A stretch of 64,000 nucleotides of DNA from an uncultured Saprospirales bacterium. GTDB taxonomy: Bacteria > Bacteroidota > Bacteroidia > Chitinophagales > Saprospiraceae. The notes below the pieces were generated by a model, which saw only the letters and a program-made list of their open reading frames with translations, searched no databases and had not been told where the DNA came from. The DNA lies in assembly GCA_937864265.1 (NCBI GenBank), contig CALMIR010000185.1, positions 1 through 64,000 of the forward strand. Reading direction: 5' to 3'. Shown piece by piece: positions 27,433 through 36,456 of this stretch. How positions within the stretch are numbered: the first letter of the stretch is position 1; each line of letters begins with the position of its first letter. Both the position numbers and the translations under genes were made by a program.

Positions 27433-27723
27433 TTAAATGACCTTGATCAGGGTTTTGATGATTTCGTAAAATTCGAGGTTGGAAAGAGAATACAAAGAAT
27501 TTTTTCCATCTCGTTCGACACTGACAACTTTGCGATTTTTTAAAATGCGCAGGTGGTGGGACGCAATGGCTTGTTCTATTTTGAGGTGGACATAAATATC
27601 AGTAACGGTCATTTCTCCATTATTGAATAGCAGATCCATAATAGCCAAACGTATAGGGTGGGCAATGGCACGTAAAGTTTCTGCCGAGTCCTCTAAAAAA
27701 GTTTCATTGAGATGTGTTTTCAT
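27433..27723 (-). CDS. ArsR-family winged-helix regulator
   Basis: 96 aa DNA-binding protein. The core AIAHPIRLAIMDLL, the recognition helix around EQAIASHHLRILKNRKVV and the wing VERDGKNSLYSLS are all visible. There is no cysteine at all, so thiol or CxC-metal sensing is excluded. It may sense through other residues or a partner. The start at 27723 is preferred over 27744 because the only good -7 box (27755-27762) would leave the earlier ATG almost without a leader. Its control region is the hairpin repeat at 27748-27860. The gene is divergent from the cNMP/CBS gene. Confidence 0.85.
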   Translation of the reverse strand: MKTHLNETFLEDSAETLRAIAHPIRLAIMDLLFNNGEMTVTDIYVHLKIEQAIASHHLRILKNRKVVSVERDGKNSLYSLSNLEFYEIIKTLIKVI

Positions 27724-27747
27724 TTTTGTAGTTTTATTCATCATTAG

Positions 27748-27860
27748 TAGTGTGCAAAAATACTTCCCGATTTATCGGAGTCCTTACCATAGCGGACACA
27801 CATAAACTAAATCGTTTAACCCGCTATGGTAAGAACAAATCGGGGAATTTTATTTTTCTG
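27748..27860. repeat. hairpin repeat element, copy A
   Basis: 113-base interspersed element. The inner stem is perfect over 13 bases: 27783-27795 with 27821-27833. An outer stem pairs CCCGATTT (27766-27773) with AAATCGGG (27837-27844). It shares both ends (TAGTGTGCAAAAA and TTTTTCTG) and about three quarters of all positions with copy B at 32637-32750. No transposase is nearby. It lies between divergent genes and contains the ArsR -7 box. Confidence 0.7.
27755..27762 (-). promoter_or_regulatory. -7 box of the ArsR gene inside the hairpin repeat
   Basis: CAAAAATA on the plus strand reads TATTTTTG on the minus strand, an exact TAnnTTTG match. The start site would fall near 27748, giving a leader of about 25 bases to the ATG at 27723. 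Confidence 0.4.
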
Positions 27861-27886
27861 CCGTATAAAGAACAAATATAAACATC

Positions 27887-27894
27887 TATTTTTG
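27887..27894 (+). promoter_or_regulatory. candidate -7 box of the cNMP/CBS/DUF294 gene
   Basis: TATTTTTG is an exact TAnnTTTG match, 52 bases before the ATG at 27947. No -33 box at the normal distance is evident. Confidence 0.4.
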
Positions 27895-27946
27895 TAAATG
27901 TGTTTCATTTTTTTTAAAAAAAGGTGTTGACTTATTTCAAAACAAC

Positions 27947-29881
27947 ATGGAAAATACTATTCCGCGCAGGATTTATGACTTTTTAAAAGAATATCCACCC
28001 TTCAATTTGTTGGGGAAGGAATTGCTGATGAATGTATCGGAAAACATTGTTGTTCAGTATCTTAAACCGGGAGAATACTTGTTTAGGCAAGGGGATCAAC
28101 CTGGTAAATTTATTTACATTGTTAGAGAAGGAGCTGTTCAACTTTTCCGAGAGGAGGATGGCAATAAATTGTTGATAGAGCAGTGCGATGAGGGTGATAT
28201 TTTTGGCATTAGACCCTTGATCGTATCAGAGCCTTATGCGCTCTCTGCTGCTGCATCAGAGGAATCGCTGTTGTATGCCATCAATGTGGAAGGTTTTCGT
28301 CATGTATTGGAAACCAATCCCAAAGTTGCCTTTTATTTGGCGACTACCTTTGCGGCAGATGCTGGCAACCAATATAGAACGGCTCCCAAGCCCCGCCTTT
28401 TTTTGGATCGGGAAAACATTATCGATAGTCATTTTGCTTTGGTAGAAGTTCAATCTTTGGATAAAAGTAAAAGTCCGGTAACCTGTCCACCAAGCACCGT
28501 TATCAGCAGGGCCGCGGCCATTATGAGCAATAAGGAGGTTGGCTCTATCATTGTGGTCGATGAGCGCAATCATCCATTAGGCATTGTTACAGATAAAGAT
28601 TTTAGAAAAAAAGTGGTGACTGGGCTTTATTCGCTTACGGCAAGTGTTGCGGATATCATGTCTAGCCCGGTTATTACCATCCACCCGGCAATTACGGTTG
28701 CCGATGTCCAGATTGAAATGATCAAACACCGCATCAATCACCTGTGTATCACAGAGGACGGAACGGCAAATGCACCAGTTATTGGCGTTATTTCCGAACA
28801 CGACTTGTTGGTTGTTCAAGGCAACAACCCGGCCAAGCTGATCAAGGAAATCATGCGCTGCCAAGATGGCGCCTCCTTGGGTAAGGTGAGAGAACAAGCT
28901 GAATTGTTGCTCCAAAAGTACATTTATCAGGAAGTTGCCATTTCCTATATTGCTACCATCATGACAGAGATCAACGACGCCATCATCAATCGGGTGCTGG
29001 ATTTGTGTCTGCAAGCGATGGAAATGGAAAATCTGGAGAGGCCAAGTGCCAGATTTTGTTGGCTGGCGCTGGGCAGTGAGGGCAGGGGAGAGCAACTGTT
29101 GCGCACAGATCAGGACAATGCTTTGATCTTTGAAGACGTACCAGAGGAAGACTACGAAAAAACCAAAGATTTCTACCTGGCATTGGCTAAAAAAGCAACA
29201 GCTATGCTGAATGATTGCGGTTTTGACTACTGCCCCGGCGATATGATGGCGAGTAATCCGAGTTGGTGCTTGTCTCTATCTGAATGGAAAGATCAGTTTT
29301 CGGCCTGGATTTTAGAACCTACGCCAAAGGCGGTGATGCATTCTACTATTTTCTTTGATTACCGGCCTGTTTATGGGTTGAAGACTATGGCAGAGGAATT
29401 GACAGAGCACATATTTGGGGCTTTAACGCATCAGACGATTTTCTTGGCTTTCCTGGCAAAGGATGCCCTTCAAAACCCTCCTCCGCTCACCTTTTTCCGC
29501 AATTTTGTAGTGGAAAGCAGTGGGGAACACAAAGATGAATTTGACATCAAGGCCAGGGCGATGATGCCGCTGGCCGATGCGGCAAGGGTGCTGGTTTTGG
29601 AATCGAGGATAGGTAAAGTCAATAATACCTTCCGCCGTTTTGAGAAACTGGCAGAACACGACCCCGTCCACAAAGAGTTGTATGAACAGGCCGCGGATGC
29701 TTATGAAATTCTGATGCGTTACCGCGCTTTACAAGGCTTGAGGAATAAGGATTCTGGTCGCTACTTCAATCCCTCCGAATTGTCGAAAATGGAGCGCTTG
29801 AATTTGCGCAACAGCTTCAATCCCATCAAGGATTTGCAATCGCTACTGACCCTCCGGTTTCAACTGGCTTTTTTGAGATAA
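27947..29881 (+). CDS. cyclic-nucleotide-binding, CBS-pair and DUF294 nucleotidyltransferase-like protein
   Basis: 644 aa cytoplasmic signalling protein. A cNMP-binding domain (~15-135) contains LKPGEYLFRQGDQPGKFIYI and is followed by two CBS motifs (~175-300; GSIIVVDERNHPLGIVTDKD and HLCITEDG...GVISEHD). The DUF294 nucleotidyltransferase-like domain (~340-475) carries GSEGRGEQLLRTDQDNALIF, matching the G-S-x-G-R and paired-acid pattern of the NTase fold. DUF294 C-terminal helices follow (~510-640). Relatives are thought to modify or regulate a partner in response to nucleotides; no partner is known here. It is divergent from the ArsR gene and shares its promoter region, which contains a hairpin repeat. 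Confidence 0.85.
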   Translation: MENTIPRRIYDFLKEYPPFNLLGKELLMNVSENIVVQYLKPGEYLFRQGDQPGKFIYIVREGAVQLFREEDGNKLLIEQCDEGDIFGIRPLIVSEPYALSAAASEESLLYAINVEGFRHVLETNPKVAFYLATTFAADAGNQYRTAPKPRLFLDRENIIDSHFALVEVQSLDKSKSPVTCPPSTVISRAAAIMSNKEVGSIIVVDERNHPLGIVTDKDFRKKVVTGLYSLTASVADIMSSPVITIHPAITVADVQIEMIKHRINHLCITEDGTANAPVIGVISEHDLLVVQGNNPAKLIKEIMRCQDGASLGKVREQAELLLQKYIYQEVAISYIATIMTEINDAIINRVLDLCLQAMEMENLERPSARFCWLALGSEGRGEQLLRTDQDNALIFEDVPEEDYEKTKDFYLALAKKATAMLNDCGFDYCPGDMMASNPSWCLSLSEWKDQFSAWILEPTPKAVMHSTIFFDYRPVYGLKTMAEELTEHIFGALTHQTIFLAFLAKDALQNPPPLTFFRNFVVESSGEHKDEFDIKARAMMPLADAARVLVLESRIGKVNNTFRRFEKLAEHDPVHKELYEQAADAYEILMRYRALQGLRNKDSGRYFNPSELSKMERLNLRNSFNPIKDLQSLLTLRFQLAFLR

Positions 29882-30114
29882 GCAGTTCGTGTATTATAGC
29901 AGCTGGGTTAGGCTATTGAACTACATGACACAATTGCTCGATTTTGTAGAAACGGGACAGCCACCAATACGCTTGGGGACAACTATTTTGTTAAGGAATC
30001 GGTGATACTTCAGTTGATCCAACTTCAAAATTCCCGTTTTCAACGATAAAACTTTCTTACCCATCCCCTTTGGCACACCTTTGTCTCATTATTTCACAAA
30101 AAAATAATGACATC

Positions 30115-30741
30115 ATGAAAAAGCATTTGGCAATGCTGGCATTGGCCACATTATTTATTGTTCAAGGTTGCATTCCGTCGCTTCACCCCATTTATACGGC
30201 AGACAAATTAGTAGAAATAAAAGAACTTCCAGGGTTGTGGACTGAAAGTGGGGGCGGTGAGCTGAGCTATAAAAACACAGATGGAAAGCCGGAATTATGG
30301 GCTTTCAATTACGAGGGGGATAAATCTTACGAACTTATCCACACTGATGAGCAGGGAAAAAAAGCAGCTTTCGCGGTACACCTTATTCAATTGGGGAAAT
30401 ACTATTTTATGGATTTTTACCCCACTAGTATAATCGAAAATGATGTGCCCGTTATTTCAGATTTTTACAAGATGAACAACCTGGAACAGTTGCACCTCTT
30501 GCCTGTACATACTTTTGCTAAGCTGGAAGTTACGTCCACCGAATTGAAAATCAGTATGTTTGATCCTGATTTCTTGAAAAAAATATTAGAAAATCAACAA
30601 ATTCGTATCAAACACGAGCGGACGGAAAGCGGTTTTGTACTGACGGCATCACCGCAGGAATTGCAAAAATTCGCCGAGAAGTATGCAGATGTGAAGGAGG
30701 CTTTCCTACCCGACCCAATCGTGCTTAAAAACAAGTTGTAA
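30115..30741 (+). CDS. hypothetical lipoprotein
   Basis: 208 aa. The N-terminus MKKHLAMLALATLFIVQGC is a lipoprotein signal with the lipobox VQGC. The mature part begins IPSLHPIYTADKLVEIKELPG. A short motif, LPGLWTESGGGELSYKNTDG, and the overall beta-rich character suggest a small single-domain lipoprotein; I do not recognise a family. The ATG at 30115 was chosen over an in-frame one at 30070 because it begins the signal sequence directly. The gene ends nine bases before the LytS-type kinase, so it probably belongs to the same operon and may be linked to what that kinase senses (inference). Confidence 0.7.
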   Translation: MKKHLAMLALATLFIVQGCIPSLHPIYTADKLVEIKELPGLWTESGGGELSYKNTDGKPELWAFNYEGDKSYELIHTDEQGKKAAFAVHLIQLGKYYFMDFYPTSIIENDVPVISDFYKMNNLEQLHLLPVHTFAKLEVTSTELKISMFDPDFLKKILENQQIRIKHERTESGFVLTASPQELQKFAEKYADVKEAFLPDPIVLKNKL

Positions 30742-30750
30742 GCCTAACGC

Positions 30751-31851
30751 ATGATCATTCCCAAGCATTTGCAACACTTCGTCCAGAACAGGTGGCTCTT
30801 CCACCTCCTGTTCTGGGCATTTTCGTTTTATGTGCTGGCTAAATTATTTGCCTATGACAGCACGATCACTACGGTGGATTGGATTTATACCATGTTATTC
30901 CACCTGAGTATCTGGATGGCCGTTTATCCCAACTTGCTGTGGTTGATCCCCCGATTTCTGCAAACCGGAAAAATTCTGTTGTATGTTTTGCTAATGGCGG
31001 TGGTTATTTTGCTAGCTGTTGGTTTTAATTTTTTGACTTTCAATTTTTTGTCTGACCTTATTTTCCCTGGATACTATTTTATTGCCTATTATGGGTTTTG
31101 GGAAATTGTGCAGTTTATCGCCGTTTATGTAGTGGTCACTAGTCTATTAAAACTGTCAAAAGGCTGGTTCAAATACTTGGAAGCCCAGCGTCAATTTGAC
31201 CGCCTCCACCGGGAAAAACTCGATGCCGAATTGAGCGCCCTAAAGTCGCAAGTCAACCCTCACTTTCTATTCAACAGCCTCAACAACCTTTATTCCCTTG
31301 CTCTGGATCAGGACAAGCGAACCCCGGCAATTATCCTCCGGCTATCTGATATGATGCGTTACCTTTTATATGAAAGCAATGTGCCGACCGTACCCCTTTC
31401 CAAAGAGCTGGAACACCTCCAAAATTATGTGGAGATGCAGCGCCTGCGGGTGGGTGATCAGGCGGATATTCGTTTTGAAATAAAAGGTAGTGCAGCAGGA
31501 AAGGAAGTGGCACCCTTGCTTTTTTTGCCTTTAGTTGAAAATGGGTTTAAGCATGGTATAAAGGGCGAAACGAAGGGTGCATTCATATTTATGCATCTGA
31601 AAATAGAGGATAATCAAGTCGTTTTTAAAATAGAAAACAACAAGGGCATCGTGGACGAAGTGGAAAACCGGCCGACCAAGGGGGTAGGGCTCCAAAACCT
31701 GCGGCGACGCCTGGAATTGATCCACCAAGGCCAATACGAATTGGAGGTGACGGATGGGATAAAGCGATTTATGGTGATTTTAAAAGTTCCTCTTAGTAAC
31801 ATCGTCGAAGCCAGTAACGCCAACAAAACCGACAAAACAATATCTTTATGA
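30751..31851 (+). CDS. LytS-type sensor histidine kinase
   Basis: 366 aa inner-membrane kinase. Four hydrophobic segments lie in the first ~135 residues, without a large extracytoplasmic domain. The phosphoacceptor region is LKSQVNPHFLFNSLNNLYSL (His_kinase family, the His in NPHF). The ATPase domain shows the N box LPLVENGFKHGIKG and GVGLQNLRRRLEL as the G box. It would phosphorylate the LytTR regulator encoded next, whose ATG overlaps its stop by four bases. Stimulus unknown; the lipoprotein nine bases upstream is a candidate sensor or target. Confidence 0.9.
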   Translation: MIIPKHLQHFVQNRWLFHLLFWAFSFYVLAKLFAYDSTITTVDWIYTMLFHLSIWMAVYPNLLWLIPRFLQTGKILLYVLLMAVVILLAVGFNFLTFNFLSDLIFPGYYFIAYYGFWEIVQFIAVYVVVTSLLKLSKGWFKYLEAQRQFDRLHREKLDAELSALKSQVNPHFLFNSLNNLYSLALDQDKRTPAIILRLSDMMRYLLYESNVPTVPLSKELEHLQNYVEMQRLRVGDQADIRFEIKGSAAGKEVAPLLFLPLVENGFKHGIKGETKGAFIFMHLKIEDNQVVFKIENNKGIVDEVENRPTKGVGLQNLRRRLELIHQGQYELEVTDGIKRFMVILKVPLSNIVEASNANKTDKTISL

Positions 31852-32537
31852 AAATACGCTGTATCGCTGTGGATGACGAACCCCTTTCCCTGCGTATCAT
31901 AGAGAAATACGCCGCCGAGTTGCCTCAATTAGAATTTGTGGCTACCTGTGCTGATGCCTTTGCAGCCATGGAGGTGTTGCGCAGTCAGCCAGTGGAGGTG
32001 GTGTTTCTCGACATTAACATGCCGAAACTTTCCGGTATCAGCATGCTGAAATCACTCGACCGTCCACCCCTCGTTGTGTTTACGACTGCCTACCCCGAAT
32101 ATGCTGTGGAAGGATTTGAACTGGAAGCGGTGGACTACTTACTTAAACCCTTTTCATTAGAGCGTTTTATCAAAGCGGTAAACCGGGTTATAGAAAAACT
32201 GACAGCACACCCTGTTACTCAGCCTAGCCACTTGCTCGTCAAAGCCGACAAAAAGCTGTACAGGATCGATTATAGAGACATCCTCTATTTGGAAGCTTGC
32301 GGTGATTATGTAAAGGTTTTTACCAAGGATAAAATGCTGCTCACCAAAGAACGGCTGGCAAACTTGGAGGCGGCACTACCTATAGATGCGTTTCTACGCA
32401 TCCACCGATCTTACCTTATTGCAGTGGACGCTATTGAGTTTTTGGAGGGGAATATGGTAAAGATGGGAGAGGCAAAACTGCCCATTAGCGCAAGTATGAA
32501 AGAAGTGCTGCTGAAAAGGCTGGGCAGCAGGGAGTAA
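31848..32537 (+). CDS. LytTR-family response regulator
   Basis: 229 aa. The receiver domain (~1-120) has the acidic pair in AVDDEPLS, the phosphoacceptor Asp in VVFLDINMPKLSG and the conserved Lys in LLKPFS. The LytTR DNA-binding domain (~140-229) contains LVKADKKLYRIDYRDILYLE and FLRIHRSYLI. It overlaps the kinase gene by four bases, forming a tight pair. No LytTR-type direct-repeat target was recognised in the window. The gene is followed by copy B of the hairpin repeat. Confidence 0.9.
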   Translation: MKIRCIAVDDEPLSLRIIEKYAAELPQLEFVATCADAFAAMEVLRSQPVEVVFLDINMPKLSGISMLKSLDRPPLVVFTTAYPEYAVEGFELEAVDYLLKPFSLERFIKAVNRVIEKLTAHPVTQPSHLLVKADKKLYRIDYRDILYLEACGDYVKVFTKDKMLLTKERLANLEAALPIDAFLRIHRSYLIAVDAIEFLEGNMVKMGEAKLPISASMKEVLLKRLGSRE

Positions 32538-32636
32538 AGTGCAATTATGGGCTTGCAGTATGATGACTTTTTGTAACTTTGTTTTATTCATTGTTTTTTC
32601 TAGTTAAAGAGCAACTTGCTTTTATTTTCACCTTAT

Positions 32637-32750
32637 TAGTGTGCAAAAAATTACTTACCAATTTATCAAAGTCTTTACCCTAGCGAAAGCTCTTAAAATG
32701 AAGCGTTTAGCCCGCTAGAGTAAAGGCAAATCGGGAAGTTAATTTTTCTG
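32637..32750. repeat. hairpin repeat element, copy B
   Basis: 114-base relative of the element at 27748-27860. Inner stem arms are 32673-32685 and 32713-32725 (12 of 13 pairs). The A-T pair of copy A at 27789/27827 is replaced by C-G here (32680/32718), a compensatory change that argues for selection on the stem. It lies between the LytTR gene and the methyltransferase gene. Confidence 0.7.
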
Positions 32751-32813
32751 CGTTACTGATTCAAGAAACGGGCATTTTTGCTCAATGTATGGGAATACCT
32801 CTAAAACAATTTC

Positions 32814-33479
32814 ATGCAAATAAAATGGTGGCAAAAGTGGCTGAGCTATTTCTACGAAATTCATGTGGAAAGTGCACCCAGTGAAATCAATCCGCATTTA
32901 TACGTCAGTGTAAACCAGGGGCGTTATCAGTTGAGTACAGCCAATGCAGTATATTCTCACGAGGATAAGTACACCAACTTTTTGGATGCCTTTCGGCAAA
33001 TCAACTTGGACGCTGCCGGCATAGAGGACGTTTTGATACTAGGCTTGGGTTTGGGCAGTATTCCGCAGATGTTGGAGCAGCAATTTGGAAAACAATACCA
33101 CTATACAGCAGTAGAGATTGACGAAAATGTGTTGTACCTCGCCAATAAATATACCTTAGCTGATCTGGCATCTAGTATTACCACCATTTGCGCGGATGCC
33201 CATGTTTTTTTGCAGCTAGACGAAACCTGTTATGATTTGATTTGCATGGACATATTTCTGGACGATACCATCCCTTCCGAGTTTGAAGAGGTGGAATTCT
33301 TGGAATTGTTGCGAGATCATTTGACAGACCGGGGATTATTGCTGTACAACAGACTGGCGCTTTTGCCCAAGGACAAGGCTGCTTCCAGGGCCTTTTTGGA
33401 CACGTTCCAGCAGGTTTTTCCAACAGGCACTTACCTGGATTTAGGCGGTAACTGGATGTTTGTGAATAAAAAGGTATAA
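32814..33479 (+). CDS. spermidine-synthase-like class I methyltransferase fold protein
   Basis: 221 aa. The nucleotide-binding motif ILGLGLGSIPQML and the acidic YTAVEIDENVLYLA, followed by ICADAHVFL and YDLICMDIFLDDTIP, match the spermine/spermidine synthase and SAM-methyltransferase-like fold. The N-terminal beta-hairpin of true spermidine synthases is short, and the polyamine-binding signature is not obvious. It may therefore be a SpeE-like protein of unknown substrate rather than a polyamine enzyme. It is alone, tail to tail with the amidohydrolase gene 10 bases away. CATTTTTG upstream is one base off the -7 consensus. Confidence 0.7.
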   Translation: MQIKWWQKWLSYFYEIHVESAPSEINPHLYVSVNQGRYQLSTANAVYSHEDKYTNFLDAFRQINLDAAGIEDVLILGLGLGSIPQMLEQQFGKQYHYTAVEIDENVLYLANKYTLADLASSITTICADAHVFLQLDETCYDLICMDIFLDDTIPSEFEEVEFLELLRDHLTDRGLLLYNRLALLPKDKAASRAFLDTFQQVFPTGTYLDLGGNWMFVNKKV

Positions 33480-33489
33480 AGGGCAGTTA

Positions 33490-35082
33490 TCAATCTTGTC
33501 CCGGCTGCTTAATTTCATACGCTTCCTCCTCTTTGGCAGCCTTTACCATCGCTTTTACATCTTCTAGCATTTGCTTGGCATTGTAAATAATGCCGTCCTT
33601 GATGGTGTATTTCACGCCACCTACCCGTATGATGTCGTTGTTTTCATCGAGGCGAATAGCGCCGGTACCGTATAAAACGCTCAAATCTTCCAGCGGATTG
33701 ACTTCTATCAGCACCATATCGGCCAATTTTCCAGGTTCTATTACGCCAATTTCCTGTTCCATCCCTAGCGCCTGAGCGCCGTACAAGGTAGCTGAACGGA
33801 TCACTTCCAAAGGATGAAAGCCAGCCTCCCTAAGTAGCTCTAACTCCCGGATATAGGCAAAGCCATACAATTGGAAAATGAAACCGGAATCCGATCCGGC
33901 AGTCACCCGGCCACCCTTGTTTTTGTAGGTATTCACAAAAGTCATCCACAACCGGTAGTTTTCCTTCCAGGATACTTCTTGCTCCGTACCCCAAGAATGC
34001 CAGTAGGAGCCGTGGCTGATGCGACTGGGCAAATAAAAGCGCCACAAGCTGGGCAGGGTGTATGCCTCGTGCCATTCAGCTCGACGGGCACGCATTAGGT
34101 CGCGGTTGGCTTCATAGATATTGAACGTGGGGTCGATGGTAAAGTCCAAATCGAGCAATTGCTGCATGACATTATTCCAGTGATCGCTAAAGGGGGGGGC
34201 TGCCTGTTTCCAAAGCCTACCGGCCTCTTCGAACCGGTGTTGTTCATTCTGGTAATTGTAATCCAGTGGATAATTTTGCACCGTGCGGTCATCAAACAAA
34301 GCTTCTGGTAGCCCATACCAGTGTTCCATAGAGGTCAACCCAGCCTGGGCGCTGTTAACGACATTCCAACGGGCGACATCCATTTGAGCATGGTGGCAAG
34401 CCGAACGGAGTCCCAATACTTTGTTTTCTGCCAAAGCTGCGGCCATGATGTCTGGTGCTGCACCGAAAAATTTGATACCATCGGCGCCTTTTTTCGCATT
34501 TTCTCTTACCCATTCCCGCGCTTGTTCGGGTGTACTGATAGGCTCGTCGCTCCCCATTCCAAACACCGTGTAGGCTTTTATTCTAGGGGCGACAATTTCG
34601 TTTTTTGAACTTCTTTCCCTGTGCTTGAGCACCCAGTCCAGGCCATTGCCGCAAGCCGGATCGCGAATCGTCGTGATGCCGTGCCCCATCCACAATTTGA
34701 AAACATATTCTGCATCGGCGCCTTGTGCTCTGCCGCCGATATGTCCGTGCATATCGACAAAACCGGGAAGTAGATACATACCGCTGGCATCTAGTTCAAA
34801 ACCACCTGCTTTGAGTTCGGGCCGATTTTCAGCTTCAATAGCCACGCCTGGATAGCCAACTGTTTTGACTTGTACGACTTTGTTATTTTCCACTACGACA
34901 TCTACTGGCCCAATGGGTGGCGCACCATTGCCATTGATGAGCGTAGCACCCCGTATAATGAGTTGTGGAAATGGTCCTTGTCCTTCGTCCGCCCGGCGCT
35001 CAGGCGCTTCCTTTACTTGCGAGAAAACCGGGCTGGCTAATAGTAGCAGCAGCAACAAGGGGCATAAATTCAAACTTTTCAT
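33490..35082 (-). CDS. secreted amidohydrolase-family metal hydrolase
   Basis: 530 aa. Signal peptide LLLLLLLASPVFSQ. The TIM-barrel metal-site landmarks are visible: H111 and H113 in VDMHGHIGG, His in RSACHHAQ and SMEHWYG, and Asp in TAGSDSGF. The C-terminal part returns to the beta-sandwich (KLADMVLIEVNPLEDL). Relatives hydrolyse imidazolonepropionate-like rings, dipeptides or other amides; the substrate is not determined here. It would act in the periplasm. No transporter or peptidase is adjacent. The 132-base gap before it has no exact TAnnTTTG box on its strand. Confidence 0.85.
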   Translation of the reverse strand: MKSLNLCPLLLLLLLASPVFSQVKEAPERRADEGQGPFPQLIIRGATLINGNGAPPIGPVDVVVENNKVVQVKTVGYPGVAIEAENRPELKAGGFELDASGMYLLPGFVDMHGHIGGRAQGADAEYVFKLWMGHGITTIRDPACGNGLDWVLKHRERSSKNEIVAPRIKAYTVFGMGSDEPISTPEQAREWVRENAKKGADGIKFFGAAPDIMAAALAENKVLGLRSACHHAQMDVARWNVVNSAQAGLTSMEHWYGLPEALFDDRTVQNYPLDYNYQNEQHRFEEAGRLWKQAAPPFSDHWNNVMQQLLDLDFTIDPTFNIYEANRDLMRARRAEWHEAYTLPSLWRFYLPSRISHGSYWHSWGTEQEVSWKENYRLWMTFVNTYKNKGGRVTAGSDSGFIFQLYGFAYIRELELLREAGFHPLEVIRSATLYGAQALGMEQEIGVIEPGKLADMVLIEVNPLEDLSVLYGTGAIRLDENNDIIRVGGVKYTIKDGIIYNAKQMLEDVKAMVKAAKEEEAYEIKQPGQD

Positions 35083-35214
35083 AGTCGTTATGCTAGTGAA
35101 GTGGGTAAATATACAGGTTTTATTGTTTTCTAATGTCCTTGATCCTCTTTAAAACAGGGCGAATAGCAAATGCCCCATTTTGGAAAAAGCCATCAAGCTT
35201 CGAAAAAGCCTTTT

Positions 35215-36456
35215 TTACATAGAACGCTCTAGTTTCCGATAAGCCTCAAGCAGGTGTTTGATGGAATGCTTTTCATCGCCTATTTGACCCAATTGCCGCA
35301 ATAACCAGTATGCTGCTTCATCTGTTGCTGCGTTGGGATAATGATGATCCCGGGCAAAATGAATAAATTTCATCACCTGAAAGGCATCGAACCATCGGAA
35401 AAAACGTTTCCGAAAAGCCGGGTAATCGCTGGTATGCCAGAGGATACTTTCAACGACTTCATGGGCATTGATGGACTTTAGGTAAACTTGGATACTGACT
35501 GGAAATGAATGCGTTATATCAGAGCGTTTATTAGAGTAGAGTAGGGGGATGGCCTCAAAAAATACCTTCAAATCCTCAAAACTATCTGGCGCATAGGTAT
35601 CCAAACGAGGTGTTCCGGCCAGCCAGTCGCCGATCGCACGACCCGTACCAAATGGCACCCGATGAGAGACGCGTGGAGAGGGAATCACCCGCGTGCTCGT
35701 CAGATTGGAAAAATGAGCTGAAGGGGTGAATTTGTGCAAAAAATAAAAATCCTCACCAGCTTTGCGTTTGTTCATGCCCCCTTGAAGCTGGTAATCGCGG
35801 CAACGAACAGCCATGCTGGAACCTACGGTATGATAGGCAAAAGGGAAACCAATGTAGCGTTGTGCCTGAACAAAATAACGCAAGTGCAATTCATACCAGG
35901 TAATGGCCTCATACACTTCTTTGGAAAACGCATCGCCATCTAAAGGGTGTTCAAAATAGATGCTGCAAGCGGGAGACTTGGGATATACCTTAAAATGCCG
36001 CTCCAATTCCAACAAATAATTGTCATCACAGTGGCTGTCGGCATCGAAACAGGCTATGATTCCTTCGGGATGTGCCACGGATTCGAGTCGGCGGCAAGCT
36101 TCGTCCATCCCTATTTTACGAGCCAGGCCTACTCCGGCATGCTTTGGGGGCAGATCCTTGATATAAAGTAGATGGAAACAAAAGGGAGATGTGGTGGTAT
36201 GGAGCCAGTTATGGGTCTCATCGAATGCTTTTTGATTGATGGCGCTGGTGTTGGATGCAGCGTTTGCTGCCTCGTTGATTAGAATGATTACTTCGACGGC
36301 ACAATCGGGCGCCAGGCACGCCACCAAGCTTTGAAGGCTGTCGGACAAAGCCTTTTCCTCAAATGCGGGAATCACCACCACTATCCCCAAATTTGGATCG
36401 GGCGGTTGCTTGATCAGTGGAGGGTACAGGGTTTGTTTTTCCAGGTAAGCAGTCAT
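35215..36456 (-). CDS. family 2-like glycosyltransferase
   Basis: 413 aa. The N-terminal catalytic domain begins LGIVVVIPAFEEKALSDSLQ and carries the metal-binding ACFDADSHCDDNYL, the DxD region of a GT-A fold. The middle part (HTVGSSMAVRCRDYQ, AGEDFYFLHKF) resembles the acceptor-binding and ED motifs of GT2 proteins. No membrane helices are clear, so it is probably cytoplasmic or peripheral. Acceptor and sugar are unknown. The start at 36456 (MTAYLEKQ) is preferred. A longer frame from 36567 would enter the thyA promoter, and its extra N-terminus is not conserved-looking. It is divergent from thyA by 133 bases. Confidence 0.75.
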   Translation of the reverse strand: MTAYLEKQTLYPPLIKQPPDPNLGIVVVIPAFEEKALSDSLQSLVACLAPDCAVEVIILINEAANAASNTSAINQKAFDETHNWLHTTTSPFCFHLLYIKDLPPKHAGVGLARKIGMDEACRRLESVAHPEGIIACFDADSHCDDNYLLELERHFKVYPKSPACSIYFEHPLDGDAFSKEVYEAITWYELHLRYFVQAQRYIGFPFAYHTVGSSMAVRCRDYQLQGGMNKRKAGEDFYFLHKFTPSAHFSNLTSTRVIPSPRVSHRVPFGTGRAIGDWLAGTPRLDTYAPDSFEDLKVFFEAIPLLYSNKRSDITHSFPVSIQVYLKSINAHEVVESILWHTSDYPAFRKRFFRWFDAFQVMKFIHFARDHHYPNAATDEAAYWLLRQLGQIGDEKHSIKHLLEAYRKLERSM

